Source: JAICXG01 sp036825615
GTDB lineage: Bacteria > Verrucomicrobiota > Verrucomicrobiia > Chthoniobacterales > UBA10450
Direction: 5' to 3'
Assembly: GCA_036825615.1 (NCBI GenBank)
Contig: DAISXY010000002.1
Location: 255,265-319,264 of the forward strand
Length of the DNA: 64,000 nt
Each line of letters starts with the position of its first letter. Position 1 is the stretch's first letter. The notes under the pieces were generated by a model. The model did no database searches. It saw only the letters and a list, made by a program, of their open reading frames with translations, and was not told the origin of the DNA. Of the stretch, positions 25,726 to 34,618 are shown piece by piece. Both the position numbers and the translations under genes were made by a program.

Positions 25726-26691
25726 ATGAAAGCTATTCAAGTCGGGGAGTTTGGCGGGCCGGAGGTCATGAAGCTGGTTGAGGTGGCGCGGCCGCGCCCG
25801 GGTGCGGGGGAGTTGCTCGTGCGCATGCACGCTGCCGGAGTCAATCCGGTCGAGACTTACATTCGCGCAGGCCAATACCCGCGGAAGCCGGCGTTACCAT
25901 TTACTCCTGGAAATGATGGCGCCGGCGTGGTCGAGGAAGTGGGAGACGGAGTCACTGAGTTCAGGATCGGCGAGCGTGTTTACACCGCGGGATCAAAGAG
26001 CGGGACCTATGCGGAGTTTGCGCTCTGCGGTGTGAGTCAGGTTTATTCCTTGCCCGTGAGGGCCTCCTTTGCCCAGGGCGCAGCGATGGGGACACCCTAC
26101 GCAACCGCCTATCGCGGGTTGTTTCAGCGCGGAGAGGTCATGCCTAACGAAACTCTTCTCGTCCATGGCGCCAGCGGCGGCGTCGGGATTGCTGCGGTTC
26201 AGTTAGCCACCGCGCGCGGTGTTCGGGTTCTTGGGACAGCGGGAAGTGAGGAAGGGCGTAAGCTCGTTCAAGCACAGGGTGCGTCTGGGGTATTTGATCA
26301 TCACGCCTCGGATTACCTGGAGCAGATCATGCAGGCCACCGGCGGGCGAGGACTCGATCTTATTCTCGAAATGGTCGGTCAGGTAAACTTGGGCAAGGAC
26401 CTGACCATCCTTGCACCACGCGGACGGGTGGTAGTGATTGGCAATCGCGGCCGAGTGGAAATTGACGCGCGCGACGCGATGTCGCGCGATGCGGATATTC
26501 GAGGAATGGTTCTGCCTAACACGCCTGCGCCGGAGCTGGCAAGCATCCACGCGGCTCTCGTCGCCGGCTTGGCGAACGGGACACTTACTCCTGTGATCGG
26601 CGTCGAGTTACCACTGGCGCAAGCAAGCGAGGCACACAAGGCGATTACTCAAGGTGGCAAGCTGGGGAAGATTGTCCTGACTGTTGATTGA
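25726..26691 (+). CDS. NADPH:quinone oxidoreductase (zeta-crystallin-like)
   Basis: 321 residues; the start chosen is MKAIQVGEFGGPEVM, the standard N-terminus of the family (upstream in-frame Mets read through unrelated sequence). The GroES-like domain (1-125) includes HAAGVNPVETYIRAGQYP and PGNDGAGVVEEVGDGV. The Rossmann domain has HGASGGVGIAAVQLA (about 144-158). There are no zinc-binding cysteines, as expected for quinone reductases of this medium-chain dehydrogenase family. It is cytosolic and transfers electrons from NADPH to quinones or enones. It contains octamer GCCTAACG at 26142. Confidence 0.9.
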   Translation: MKAIQVGEFGGPEVMKLVEVARPRPGAGELLVRMHAAGVNPVETYIRAGQYPRKPALPFTPGNDGAGVVEEVGDGVTEFRIGERVYTAGSKSGTYAEFALCGVSQVYSLPVRASFAQGAAMGTPYATAYRGLFQRGEVMPNETLLVHGASGGVGIAAVQLATARGVRVLGTAGSEEGRKLVQAQGASGVFDHHASDYLEQIMQATGGRGLDLILEMVGQVNLGKDLTILAPRGRVVVIGNRGRVEIDARDAMSRDADIRGMVLPNTPAPELASIHAALVAGLANGTLTPVIGVELPLAQASEAHKAITQGGKLGKIVLTVD

Positions 26692-26750
26692 TAACTAAAG
26701 TCACTGCCGCACGCGATCCTCGGTTCTGCTGCGGGGCGTCATGGTTGTTT

Positions 26751-26786
26751 CACGGGATCCCTCGACTTCGCTCGGGATGACGGCGC
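26751..26786. repeat. Single GGGATCCCTCGACTTCGCTCGGGATGAC repeat
   Basis: An inverted-orientation copy of the 13080/14698 repeat, in the gap between the convergent oxidoreductase and Ala/Gln-rich genes. Confidence 0.8.
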
Positions 26787-26819
26787 GCTCGCCGTTTTAG
26801 CTTTCCGTTTTCCGCTTTC

Positions 26820-27344
26820 TCAGCTCGACCTTTTCGCGAGATGCGCGAGCGCGAGACTAAGCGCAGCCGCGCCTAACGTTTTCACCAGGGTCGGATGCTG
26901 GGCGTAGATTTCACTCACTCGATCGACGATTGAGGGATCATGTTTCTCGGCGTGCGCAGCTGCTTGCTGCACGGCTTCGGGCGGGATCTGACTCGCCATC
27001 TCCGGGGTTACCGCGGCCGTGCTGCCGAGCCCAGCGGGAAGGTTGACCCCGGCGCTGGTTGCCAACTGGGATAGAATGCTTGCGCCGGCTCCACTGGAGA
27101 GGAGAGTGTTGAGGAGGTTCGCTCGTTGCGCAGGATTGGAGTTACTAAAGAGCTGTCCAATCATCTGGCCGAAAGGCGGCGTTTGATCGGAGCGGAACAT
27201 CGCCGCGAGCCCATCGGCGAGGGCCGACGATGGCGCCGCCTGCGCGACCTGGCCGAAATGATCGGCGACTGCTTCCTGGTTTTGCGGACTCTGCGAGCCG
27301 GCATAGCTTTGCAGAACATTTGAGATTTCATTCATCCAGTTCAT
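26820..27344 (-). CDS. Ala/Gln-rich helical protein of unknown function
   Basis: 174 residues from MNWMNEISNVLQSYAGS; the frame is open further upstream but that sequence lacks protein character. It is mostly helical, rich in Ala, Gln and Ser, with a C-terminal weakly hydrophobic helix (TLGAAALSLALAHLAKRSS). It resembles small DUF937-type proteins in composition, but no diagnostic motif is visible. It is divergent from the serine hydrolase at 27457 with a 112-bp shared promoter region. Octamer GCCTAACG at 26871 is read as Thr-Leu(TTA)-Gly. Confidence 0.55.
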   Translation of the reverse strand: MNWMNEISNVLQSYAGSQSPQNQEAVADHFGQVAQAAPSSALADGLAAMFRSDQTPPFGQMIGQLFSNSNPAQRANLLNTLLSSGAGASILSQLATSAGVNLPAGLGSTAAVTPEMASQIPPEAVQQAAAHAEKHDPSIVDRVSEIYAQHPTLVKTLGAAALSLALAHLAKRSS

Positions 27345-27456
27345 GCCGGCAGTGTGGGCGCTGAAGCGGTAAATGAAAAGCCGAAAAGCAGCCGGTGTGG
27401 GATTTTTGATGTCGGGAGTTCTCGACAACCTGTTCCGGCCCTGTAAGAAGTCAGGC

Positions 27457-28704
27457 ATGCGTAAGGTTTTTGTCTATTCCGCAGCCATCCTCGCACTCCT
27501 CGGTGTCGTGACTATCGGTGGGATCGTGCGGACCTACCCCGCGAGTAAGACTCGGCCAGAGGTAACGGTCGAGAATTGGGATAAGGGCGGGGAACTCTCA
27601 CATTGGGTTTATCTGCATCCTTCACAGGTGTTCCCAGCCGCAGTGGTGAAGCGCGGTGGCGCGACTCTCGAATTGCCAGAGGCGCTGCGCGAGGACATTG
27701 GAAATCTGGACGTGAAGAGTGCCGAAGGATCGAGCGAGAAGTTCTACCAGTTTGTGAACCATGGAACCGTCGATGGAGTCATTGTCCTCCATCAGGGAAA
27801 GATCGTTTACGAGCAGTATCCGGTGATGTCGGCAGATGACTTCCATCTCATGTTTTCAGTCAGCAAAGTTTTTGTCACAACCGCCCTCGCGGTGATGGAA
27901 AATGAAGGGGCGATTGACTTGGAAAAGCCAGTCGAGACTTATCTGCCGGAATTAGCGAAAAGTGACTGGGCTGGAACTCGGTTGCGAGATATCTCCGATA
28001 TGTCGTCGGGAATGGAAGGTGAAGAGTCAGGCAACGACGCTTATCGTGACCCGAAACATAAGCAGTTCCAACTCGAGGCTACACTGGGCTGGCAGCCGCG
28101 CACCGCTCCAGGTCTGCCGGAAGCGGTTCGCCAGGGAGACTTGCCCGGATTTCTCGGCACGATCAAACGCGCACATAAGCCCGGAGAAGTTTGGGCCTAT
28201 ACCAGCAGTAACACTGCCGTCCTCGGTGAAGTGATCGAGCGCGTCACCGGCAAGAGTCTTTCCACCGTCATCAGCGAGTTAATCTGGAGCCGGATGGGCG
28301 CGGATCACGACGGTCTCTTGCTCCAAAACGAAAAGGGCTATCCGGTCGCGCACGCCGGGATGGTGGGGACGCTGCGAGACCTGGCGCGTTTTGGCCTGCT
28401 CTTCACGAAGAGCGCCGGATCAGCTCAGCACGATGTAATTCCGGAAAAGGTCCTCAACCGGATTTTTCATGGAGGACGCTCGGAGTTACTCGCCAAAGAG
28501 CATCCGCCGGGGATGCTGCCGTTGACCTATCAGTGGGACATGTTGAGTGACAAGGGCGAAATGGCGAAGGGTGGGTGGGCCGGCCAACTTCTCTACGTCA
28601 ACCGGGAAAAGGATGTGGTCATTGCTTACTTCGGGACCAATCAAGCTGAACGTCCTCCCGTCGAACAACTACCCTGCCGAATCATCGCGCGGACTTTTTT
28701 CTAA
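27457..28704 (+). CDS. Beta-lactamase-fold serine hydrolase (class C-like)
   Basis: 415 residues from MRKVFVYSA; N-terminal membrane anchor or signal (1-23). The penicillin-binding fold has SVSK (Ser-x-x-Lys), the YTSSN tyrosine motif and a late GGWAGQ segment in place of KTG. The nearest functional group is the 6-aminohexanoate-dimer hydrolase/EstB/AmpC-like family, so it may cleave amides or esters rather than beta-lactams. It is periplasmic or membrane-attached. The call is firm for the fold and open for the substrate. Confidence 0.8.
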   Translation: MRKVFVYSAAILALLGVVTIGGIVRTYPASKTRPEVTVENWDKGGELSHWVYLHPSQVFPAAVVKRGGATLELPEALREDIGNLDVKSAEGSSEKFYQFVNHGTVDGVIVLHQGKIVYEQYPVMSADDFHLMFSVSKVFVTTALAVMENEGAIDLEKPVETYLPELAKSDWAGTRLRDISDMSSGMEGEESGNDAYRDPKHKQFQLEATLGWQPRTAPGLPEAVRQGDLPGFLGTIKRAHKPGEVWAYTSSNTAVLGEVIERVTGKSLSTVISELIWSRMGADHDGLLLQNEKGYPVAHAGMVGTLRDLARFGLLFTKSAGSAQHDVIPEKVLNRIFHGGRSELLAKEHPPGMLPLTYQWDMLSDKGEMAKGGWAGQLLYVNREKDVVIAYFGTNQAERPPVEQLPCRIIARTFF

Positions 28705-28755
28705 CGAGAATCGAGGGAATCGCGAGCGTTGGAATCCCCATTACGGACACTCTCC

Positions 28756-28836
28756 CTCCTGCTCCTAATCGTGCTCGTAATCGATTTCATGCAGAGAGTT
28801 GATCGAGTCGAGTACGAGCACGATTAGGAGCAGGAG
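28756..28836. repeat. Hairpin with 24-bp perfect arms
   Basis: Arms 28756-28779 and 28813-28836 are exact inverse complements, with a 33-nt loop. The right arm continues into further GAGCACGAGCAGGA repeats. It lies between the serine hydrolase stop and the convergent peptidase stop and could also terminate transcription, though no T run follows. Confidence 0.85.
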
Positions 28837-28881
28837 CACGAGCAGGAAGGGAGGGAGGCAGAGCGGTTCAAGCGCAGCGAT

Positions 28882-28926
28882 CCTCTCCCCAGGGGGAGGC
28901 GGACGGCGAAGCCGCCGGTGAGGGAC
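28882..28926. repeat. CTCTCCCC-GGGGGAGGCGGACGGCG...GGTGAGGGA repeat
   Basis: One copy of the (C)TCTCCC/GGGAGAG...GTGAGGG family also found at 20052, 33948, 39569, 39932, 63488 and 63783. Confidence 0.75.
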
Positions 28927-28938
28927 GGTTCGATAAGT

Positions 28939-31161
28939 CTAACTCGGGGGTGGCGCTTCGCCGTGCGCTTTGGGCTCGACCGGTTGATCAAGTCCGCGGC
29001 GTTTCAGGAGCGGTTCGATCCACGGGGCGCGGCCGGTGAAATCGTGGAAGAGCTTCATTGCATCCTGGCTCCCGCCGCGCGAGAGCAAAGTCTTCCGGAA
29101 ATGATCGCCATTCTCGCGTTTCAAGCCGCCGTGTTGTTTGAACCACTCGACGCTGTCAGCATCCAGTTCCTCGCTCCAGATGTAACTGTAGTAACCGGCG
29201 GAATAGCCGCCAGCAAAGGCATGGGAGAAATAAGTTGTACGATAGCGCGGCGGGACGGGCGGGAAATCAACCCCGGCTTTCTTCAAAGCATCAGCTTCAA
29301 AGCCCAGGACGTCGCTCGGCACGTCCGCCGGTTTCAATTGATACCACGCCTGGTCGAGGAGAGCGGCCGCGAGATACTCCGTTGTCTTAAAGCCCTGGTT
29401 ATATTTCTCCTGGGCTTCAATCACCTTATCGAGTAACTCCTTCGGCATTGCTTCGCCGGTTTGGTAATGTTTCGCATAATGTTCCAGCACCTGCGGCCAG
29501 ACCGCCCACATCTCATTGACCTGCGACGGGTACTCGACAAAGTCGCGCGGCACATTGGTCCCGGAGAAACGCGGGTATTTCACGTTCGAGAACATGCCAT
29601 GAAGGGCATGACCGAATTCATGAAACATCGTCCTGACTTCGTCGTAGGTGAGCAGGGTAGGCTGACCGGCTTCAGGCTTGGGAATGTTGAGATGGTTCGC
29701 CACCACTGGCTTCATGCCGAGGAGCTGGCTTTGTTCGACATACTCGTTCATCCATGCTCCGCCGCGTTTCGAGGGCCGGGCGTAGTAGTCGGCAATAAAG
29801 AGAGCCAGCGGTTTGCCGTCCTTGTCGTAGACTTCGAAGACGCGAATATCGGGCTGGTAGACCGGCAGGTCGTGGCGTTCCTTGAAGGTTATCCCATAGA
29901 GCTGGGTCGCGGCGTAAAACACGCCATCGAGCAAAACATGGTTAAGCTCGAAATAAGGTTTGATCTCCGATTCATCAAAGGCATAGCGCTGCCGGCGCAG
30001 TTTGTCGGAGTAATAAGCCCAATCCCAGGAGGCGAGCTGAAACCCGCCTTGCTCCTGATCGGTCATTTTTTGCAGATCAGCTGCTTCCTTGCGCGCATTC
30101 GCGACCGCGGGCGGGGCGAGCTGACTCAGCAGCTTGTTAACTGTCTCGACATTCTTGGCTGTCTGATCTTCCAACTGGTAAGCGGCGTGACTGGCATAGC
30201 CAAGAAGCGCGGCACGCTCCGCCCGCAGCTTTACCATCTTCAACACGACCTGACGGTTATCCCACTCACCTCCATGACTGTTCCGGGCGAGTGAGACCTT
30301 CATGATTTTTTCACGCAAGGACCTATTCTTGAGGCTGGTCAGGACTGGCTGCTGGGTCGTGTTTTGAAGCGGAAAGACAAACTTGCCCTCCTTCTTTTCT
30401 CGTGTGGCAGCCGCAGTCGCGGCGGTAATTTCGTTAGGCGAGAGGCCCTCGAGCTCGGCCTTGGAATCGACCACGATTGACTCGGCATTTTTCTCCTTGA
30501 GGACATTTTGCGAGAAGGTGGTCTGTAACTCCGCGATCTCGGCGTTCATCTTCTTCAACTTCGCCTTGTCAGGCTCGGAGAGCTTCGCGCCGGCGCGGAC
30601 GAAGTCCTTGTAGTAACGTTCAACCAGCCATTGGCCTTCCTCGTCGAGTCCGAGCTTGTCGCGGTTGTTGTAGAGAGTTTCGACACGCTTGAAGAGCGAT
30701 CCATTGAGATAGATCGCGTCGTGATGCGCGGAAAGCTTTGGCGCCATCGCGCTCTCAATCTTTTGCATCTCCGGGTTGGTATTGGCGCCGCTGAGATTCG
30801 AAAAAATGCGATCAACCCGGCTAAGCAGCTCTCCGGTTTTCTCCAGGGCGACGATCGTGTTCTCGAAGGTCGGCGGCGCGGGGTTGGAAGCGATTGGCGC
30901 GATCTCCTTCAATTGCTCCGCCATTCCCTGCTCGTAAGCCGGGAGATAGTGCTCGTTTCTGATCTTGTCGAAGGGCGGGTAATGAAAGTCGAGGGTGCTT
31001 TCCTTGAGTAATGGGTTTTCGGTCATAGGTGTCGGACTCGGCGCCGATGAAGACGCAGGTGATTCCTCGGCGCCCGCCGCGACCATGGCAAGCAGGGGAA
31101 AAACGGAGAACGCGAAAATGCCGGTGCAGCGCAGAAGGTGTGAGATTTGAGGCTTAGTCAT
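28939..31161 (-). CDS. dcp: M3-family peptidyl-dipeptidase Dcp
   Basis: 740 residues; signal peptide (1-30). The zinc motif HEFGH is at residues 514-518 within TMFHEFGHALHGMFS. The downstream block SGTNVPRDFVEYPSQVNEMW supplies the third ligand region. The central ADYYARPSKRGGAWMNEYVEQS and C-terminal SHAFAGGYSAGYYSYIWSE are typical of Dcp. It releases dipeptides from peptide C-termini; the signal peptide places it in the periplasm. Flanking genes are unrelated. Octamer CGTTAGGC at 30432 encodes Pro-Asn-Glu. Confidence 0.92.
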   Translation of the reverse strand: MTKPQISHLLRCTGIFAFSVFPLLAMVAAGAEESPASSSAPSPTPMTENPLLKESTLDFHYPPFDKIRNEHYLPAYEQGMAEQLKEIAPIASNPAPPTFENTIVALEKTGELLSRVDRIFSNLSGANTNPEMQKIESAMAPKLSAHHDAIYLNGSLFKRVETLYNNRDKLGLDEEGQWLVERYYKDFVRAGAKLSEPDKAKLKKMNAEIAELQTTFSQNVLKEKNAESIVVDSKAELEGLSPNEITAATAAATREKKEGKFVFPLQNTTQQPVLTSLKNRSLREKIMKVSLARNSHGGEWDNRQVVLKMVKLRAERAALLGYASHAAYQLEDQTAKNVETVNKLLSQLAPPAVANARKEAADLQKMTDQEQGGFQLASWDWAYYSDKLRRQRYAFDESEIKPYFELNHVLLDGVFYAATQLYGITFKERHDLPVYQPDIRVFEVYDKDGKPLALFIADYYARPSKRGGAWMNEYVEQSQLLGMKPVVANHLNIPKPEAGQPTLLTYDEVRTMFHEFGHALHGMFSNVKYPRFSGTNVPRDFVEYPSQVNEMWAVWPQVLEHYAKHYQTGEAMPKELLDKVIEAQEKYNQGFKTTEYLAAALLDQAWYQLKPADVPSDVLGFEADALKKAGVDFPPVPPRYRTTYFSHAFAGGYSAGYYSYIWSEELDADSVEWFKQHGGLKRENGDHFRKTLLSRGGSQDAMKLFHDFTGRAPWIEPLLKRRGLDQPVEPKAHGEAPPPS

Positions 31162-31300
31162 CGTGTGCAGTGATTCGGATTGGTTCCGGGCGAGATGTAT
31201 TTACACTGCAATCGCGAGCGCGAAAGCTTTCTTTGCCTTTGCGCGGAAGGATAACGGGATGAAGGCCCCAGCCGGCGAGCCGAGCGCAGGCGGAGTGGGC

Positions 31301-32023
31301 TCAGATGATCCAGCCCGTTCCCTGGTACTCCATATAGGCGGCGGTCTTTGTCGCCGCGCTTCGGCCGAAATAGCGTTCGACTACGCGCAGGGCCAGGTCG
31401 ATTCCGGAGGTCAGCCCGCCGGCGGTCGAAATCTTTTCCCCTTCAACGAAACGCGTCCCGCGCATCACCTTTATCCTGGGGAAATCCTTCTCCAGCTTGT
31501 CGAGAAAGTCGTGATGGGTGGTGGCGGATTTGCCGTCGAGCAAACCGGCCCGCGCGAGCTGAAACGCGCCGGTGCAGACCGACATCGTCACGTCCGCAGT
31601 TTGCGAGACTTTGCGCAGCCAATCATGCAAAGCGGGTGAGCCTTTCTGGGCCGGGACCACGATGACCCGACAAGCCGGCGCATTTTCAAAGGTATAATCC
31701 GGCACGAGTTTGAGTCCGGCGCTTCCTTCAATTGGATCGGTTTTGTTCGAGACGGTAAAGAGCTGAAACGGCATGCTGTCACCGATCATTGTGTCCTGAA
31801 AGACTTCCCATGGACCGGCGAAATCAATCACAGTCACACCTTCCGAGATCGCGACCGCGACCGGGATCTGGCCGGCTGCCGGCGGGTTCAATTTCCAATT
31901 CGGAGTCGTTAGGGCTCTGGTGGATTCGTGCTTATTCCCAGCGACCGCTCGGGTGATGGCCGGAATTGCGGTCATGCTTGCGGCGATCGCGGCGGTCTTT
32001 TCCAAGAATTGTCTTCGTATCAT
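31301..32023 (-). CDS. DJ-1/PfpI-family protein with Tat-like signal
   Basis: 240 residues. The N-terminus MIRRQFLEKTAAIAASM has a twin Arg followed by a hydrophobic stretch ending in AVAG, so export through Tat is plausible. The core is a class I glutamine-amidotransferase-like fold: VAVAISEGVTVIDFAGPWEV, IVVPAQKGSP, and the nucleophile elbow SVCTGAFQLARAGLLDGK with its Cys. Isonitrile hydratase-like proteins are the nearest I recall. The AraC-type regulator upstream ends 14 bp before it and shares this fold, so the pair is one unit. Confidence 0.8.
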   Translation of the reverse strand: MIRRQFLEKTAAIAASMTAIPAITRAVAGNKHESTRALTTPNWKLNPPAAGQIPVAVAISEGVTVIDFAGPWEVFQDTMIGDSMPFQLFTVSNKTDPIEGSAGLKLVPDYTFENAPACRVIVVPAQKGSPALHDWLRKVSQTADVTMSVCTGAFQLARAGLLDGKSATTHHDFLDKLEKDFPRIKVMRGTRFVEGEKISTAGGLTSGIDLALRVVERYFGRSAATKTAAYMEYQGTGWII

Positions 32024-32037
32024 TTCTATCTCATTGG

Positions 32038-33045
32038 TCAGCGTTTGCTCGTGCGAGAAGAATCATCCGACCCTTCGTGAGGATCAGCATGGAAACGACG
32101 CCGGTATTTCCCCGGTGTGATCCGGAAGCGATGTTGAAAGGCGCGGCGAAAAGCATCGGCGCTACGAAATCCGACCGAGCCGGCGATCGCATCGAGCGAA
32201 ACATTCGCGGCCGCGAGGCGACGCCGGGCTTCGTCGAGCCGCCGGTTTTGGACAAAGCTGCCGGGCGGTTGCCCGAACACGTCCTTGAACCGGCGCACAA
32301 AATGTCGCGGCGAAAGGCAGGCGCGCTGTGCCAACGCCGGGATCGAGAGGTCGCCATTAGGATGATTCACAATCCAACTCGCGAGTTCGCTCAGCCGATC
32401 GCAAGCCTGGGTCTGGAAACGAAGGGGCTCGGAATATTGTTCCTGGCCGCCAGGTCGCTTGAGATAGACCACGAGATCGCGCGCGACGGCGAGCGCGACG
32501 CTTTGCCCGAGGTCTTCTTCAATCAAGGCGAGGGCGAGGTCGATGCCGGCGGTCACCCCCGCCGAGGTGTAGAACTTGCCGTCCTTCAAGAAGATTGCAT
32601 TTGCGTCGACCTTGAGGCGGGGAAATCGCGCCCCGACATCGGCCGCGAAACGCCAATGCGTCGCGACCTGGCGCCCGTCGAGCAGACCGGTCGGTGCGAG
32701 ACCGTAGATCCCGGCGCAGACGGACACAATCCGCCGCGTCTGCGCGGCACGCTTCCGGACCCAATCGGCGACGGCCGCATTCACCGCGGCTTCACGCAGG
32801 CCGCGCCCACCGGGAATCAGGATCGTGTCCAGCCTGGGTGCTTTCTCCAGGGTTGTGTGCGGATGAAAGATTACCCCTGATTCCGCCACGAAGCGGCGGC
32901 GGCTAAGTCCGAGCACGATCACTTTGTATCCGCGCTCGTTACTCCCGCGGTCGGGTTCTGCAGTGGCAAACGCTTCCGCAGGGCCAGTCAGGTCGAGAGC
33001 ATTAACTTGATTGAACCCGACAATTCCAATCCGCCGGCTTGGCAT
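32038..33045 (-). CDS. GlxA-family AraC-type transcriptional regulator
   Basis: 335 residues from MPSRRIGIVGFNQVNAL. The N-terminal DJ-1/PfpI-like sensor (about 1-195) has VSVCAGIYGLAPTGLLDGR. The C-terminal AraC HTH pair (about 225-325) has LAQRACLSPRHFVRRFKDVF and AIAGSVGFRSADAFRRAF. Proteins of this type sense small molecules and activate neighbouring genes; the target is probably the PfpI-type gene 14 bp downstream. The Met at 33078 is a less likely start. Confidence 0.88.
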   Translation of the reverse strand: MPSRRIGIVGFNQVNALDLTGPAEAFATAEPDRGSNERGYKVIVLGLSRRRFVAESGVIFHPHTTLEKAPRLDTILIPGGRGLREAAVNAAVADWVRKRAAQTRRIVSVCAGIYGLAPTGLLDGRQVATHWRFAADVGARFPRLKVDANAIFLKDGKFYTSAGVTAGIDLALALIEEDLGQSVALAVARDLVVYLKRPGGQEQYSEPLRFQTQACDRLSELASWIVNHPNGDLSIPALAQRACLSPRHFVRRFKDVFGQPPGSFVQNRRLDEARRRLAAANVSLDAIAGSVGFRSADAFRRAFQHRFRITPGKYRRRFHADPHEGSDDSSRTSKR

Positions 33046-33169
33046 GGTCGCCAGCATAGCCAATTCCCGTGATGGCACGATGACGTATTTCAGACGAATT
33101 CTGCCACTCGAGATAGAGACACGGAGCTACCTCCGATGCATGTGCACTCCGCCTGCGCTTCCTTTGTCG

Positions 33170-33517
33170 CTACGGAGCGGGAGTTTCGCTCGGGACTGCT
33201 GGGTTACTGATCTTGACCCCGTACTTCGTCACCAGCTTCTTTGCTTCGTCGTCGGTCTTGGCCAGCTCGACCAGCCCACGCACCAGTTTCTCGAGATTAG
33301 CTTGCAGCTGTTTTGATTGGTCGACGGTTTTTTCCTGCTGGAGCTGGAGCTGTTGCAGGGCCTGTCGCGTCTCGGTGCCGACCCAGATTTCCCAGGCAAA
33401 CAAGAAGAGCAAACTGAAACCGATGAGGAGGAGCGGCCAAAAACCATGATAGCGAATCGGCGCGGTCAGGGGCGGGCCTGGCTCGGGGTAGGTGGGCATG
33501 TTGTTTTGTTGTTCCAT
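33170..33517 (-). CDS. Small membrane protein with coiled coil (A)
   Basis: 115 residues: a Pro-rich N-terminus, one transmembrane helix (about 26-46, FWPLLLIGFSLLFLFAWEIW), a Gln-rich coiled coil (about 50-85), and the ending KTDDEAKKLVTKYGVKIS. It lies 14 bp downstream of a similar small gene. Both end with a DD...K-L...(N/K)-G-(Y/V)-K pattern, so they look like diverged duplicates. Function unknown. Confidence 0.65.
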   Translation of the reverse strand: MEQQNNMPTYPEPGPPLTAPIRYHGFWPLLLIGFSLLFLFAWEIWVGTETRQALQQLQLQQEKTVDQSKQLQANLEKLVRGLVELAKTDDEAKKLVTKYGVKISNPAVPSETPAP

Positions 33518-33531
33518 GAGCAGAGGCTGGG

Positions 33532-33816
33532 TTAGGGGCTGGGGATTGCACCTGGGCTTGGCTGTGACGGCGGTTTGTAGCCGTTCTCGGTCATGAGTTG
33601 CTTGATTCTATCGTCGGTCGCGGCCGCCGCAGCCATATCGCGCAGGAGGTTATTTCCGATCTGCTGGCCGAGGGCGCCTTTGTTAATGATCGCCTGCTGT
33701 TCCTGCACGCCCGCCTGCAACCTGCGGTTCTCGTGCGCGAAGACGATCGCCACCAGGCTGAGGCAAATGCAGGCGATTCCGATAATAAGCAGGAAGACAA
33801 ATTGCCAGCGTTTCAT
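33532..33816 (-). CDS. Small membrane protein with coiled coil (B)
   Basis: 94 residues: transmembrane helix at the N-terminus (about 5-27), coiled coil (about 30-60), and a tail ATDDRIKQLMTENGYKPPSQ that mirrors the end of the following protein. It is first of a two-gene unit on the minus strand. It could form a small envelope complex with its neighbour; no family recognised. Confidence 0.65.
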   Translation of the reverse strand: MKRWQFVFLLIIGIACICLSLVAIVFAHENRRLQAGVQEQQAIINKGALGQQIGNNLLRDMAAAAATDDRIKQLMTENGYKPPSQPSPGAIPSP

Positions 33817-33947
33817 CCGCTGATGGGTAGCAGGAGAAGAAACCGGCCGTCAACGCAAATCACTCGTGGCGCGACAACGAAAGTGTTTGCTCATTGACTA
33901 CGGGGAAGGCGTAACGCGGTCCAGTTGCGATCAATCGTTCCCGCAGG

Positions 33948-34346
33948 CCCTCACTGGCGCTTCGCGTCCGTCTCTCCCGGCGGGAGAGAGGAACGCAGCG
34001 CCGAGCACATGCAGATGCTGTCTCTTTTGAGAGAAGGATCATGCACTCAAGACTCTGGCTAGACTTGTCCAGCGCCGGGCAGATGGGACGCTCTGTTGGC
34101 CGCACAGGGTCCCGCAGTGCCCTCACTGGCGCTTCGCGTCCGTCTCTCCCGGCGGGAGAGAGGAAGGCAGCGGCGAGCACATGCAGAATGCTGTCTCTTT
34201 TAAGAGAAGGATCATGCACTCAAGACTGTGGCTAGACCTGGCCAGCGCAGGGCTGATTGGGACGCTCTGTTGGCCGCACGGAGTCCCGCAGGCCCTCACT
34301 GGCGCTTCGCGTCCGTCTCTCCCGGCGGGAGAGAGGAACGCAGCGC
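33948..34346. repeat. Tandem repeat of 172-173 bp, two full copies and a partial third
   Basis: Units start at 33948, 34120 and 34293, each with CCCTCACTGGCGCTTCGCGT followed by the CTCTCCCGGCGGGAGAGAG palindrome. Units 1 and 2 also share a 3' part with GAAGGATCATGCACTCAAGA and GGACGCTCTGTTGGCCGCAC. Copies are about 95 % alike. No gene lies in 33817-34618; a decayed related palindrome occurs at 34549-34600. Confidence 0.85.
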
Positions 34347-34618
34347 GGTAGCATATTGTTACGGTATCTCTCCCTTCTTAGGAACGATCAGACAGTTGGA
34401 ACTCTGCTCTCTGGCGCACAAACTGTCGTTTTACGGCGGCTCTGCCCTGCAGGCGTCTGCAGCGCCGGACAGATACACGCTGTTGGTTGCGGCGGAGAAA
34501 TCGTGCAGTCGCGGTTCGCTCTCGACAAAACCACGGCACCGGGTAGACACACTCTCTCCCCTTGGGAGAGACGCACGCGCCTCGCGCGGCAGTGAGGGAA
34601 GCTCGCAAGCAGCGAATG

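Noticed and set aside
14414..26141. Horizontal-transfer block inferred from absence of the CGTTAGGC octamer
   Set aside because: At about one copy per 5 kb, a gap of 11.7 kb has a chance near 10 %, and a longer gap (37.6-54.9 kb) covers ordinary genes, so the absence proves nothing.
27457..28704. Second antibiotic-type beta-lactamase
   Set aside because: It has SxxK and YxN motifs but no KTG; the wider serine-hydrolase family is the safer call.
33948..34346. CRISPR or phage attachment site
   Set aside because: Units of 172-173 bp are near-identical throughout with no spacers; no integrase or tRNA nearby.
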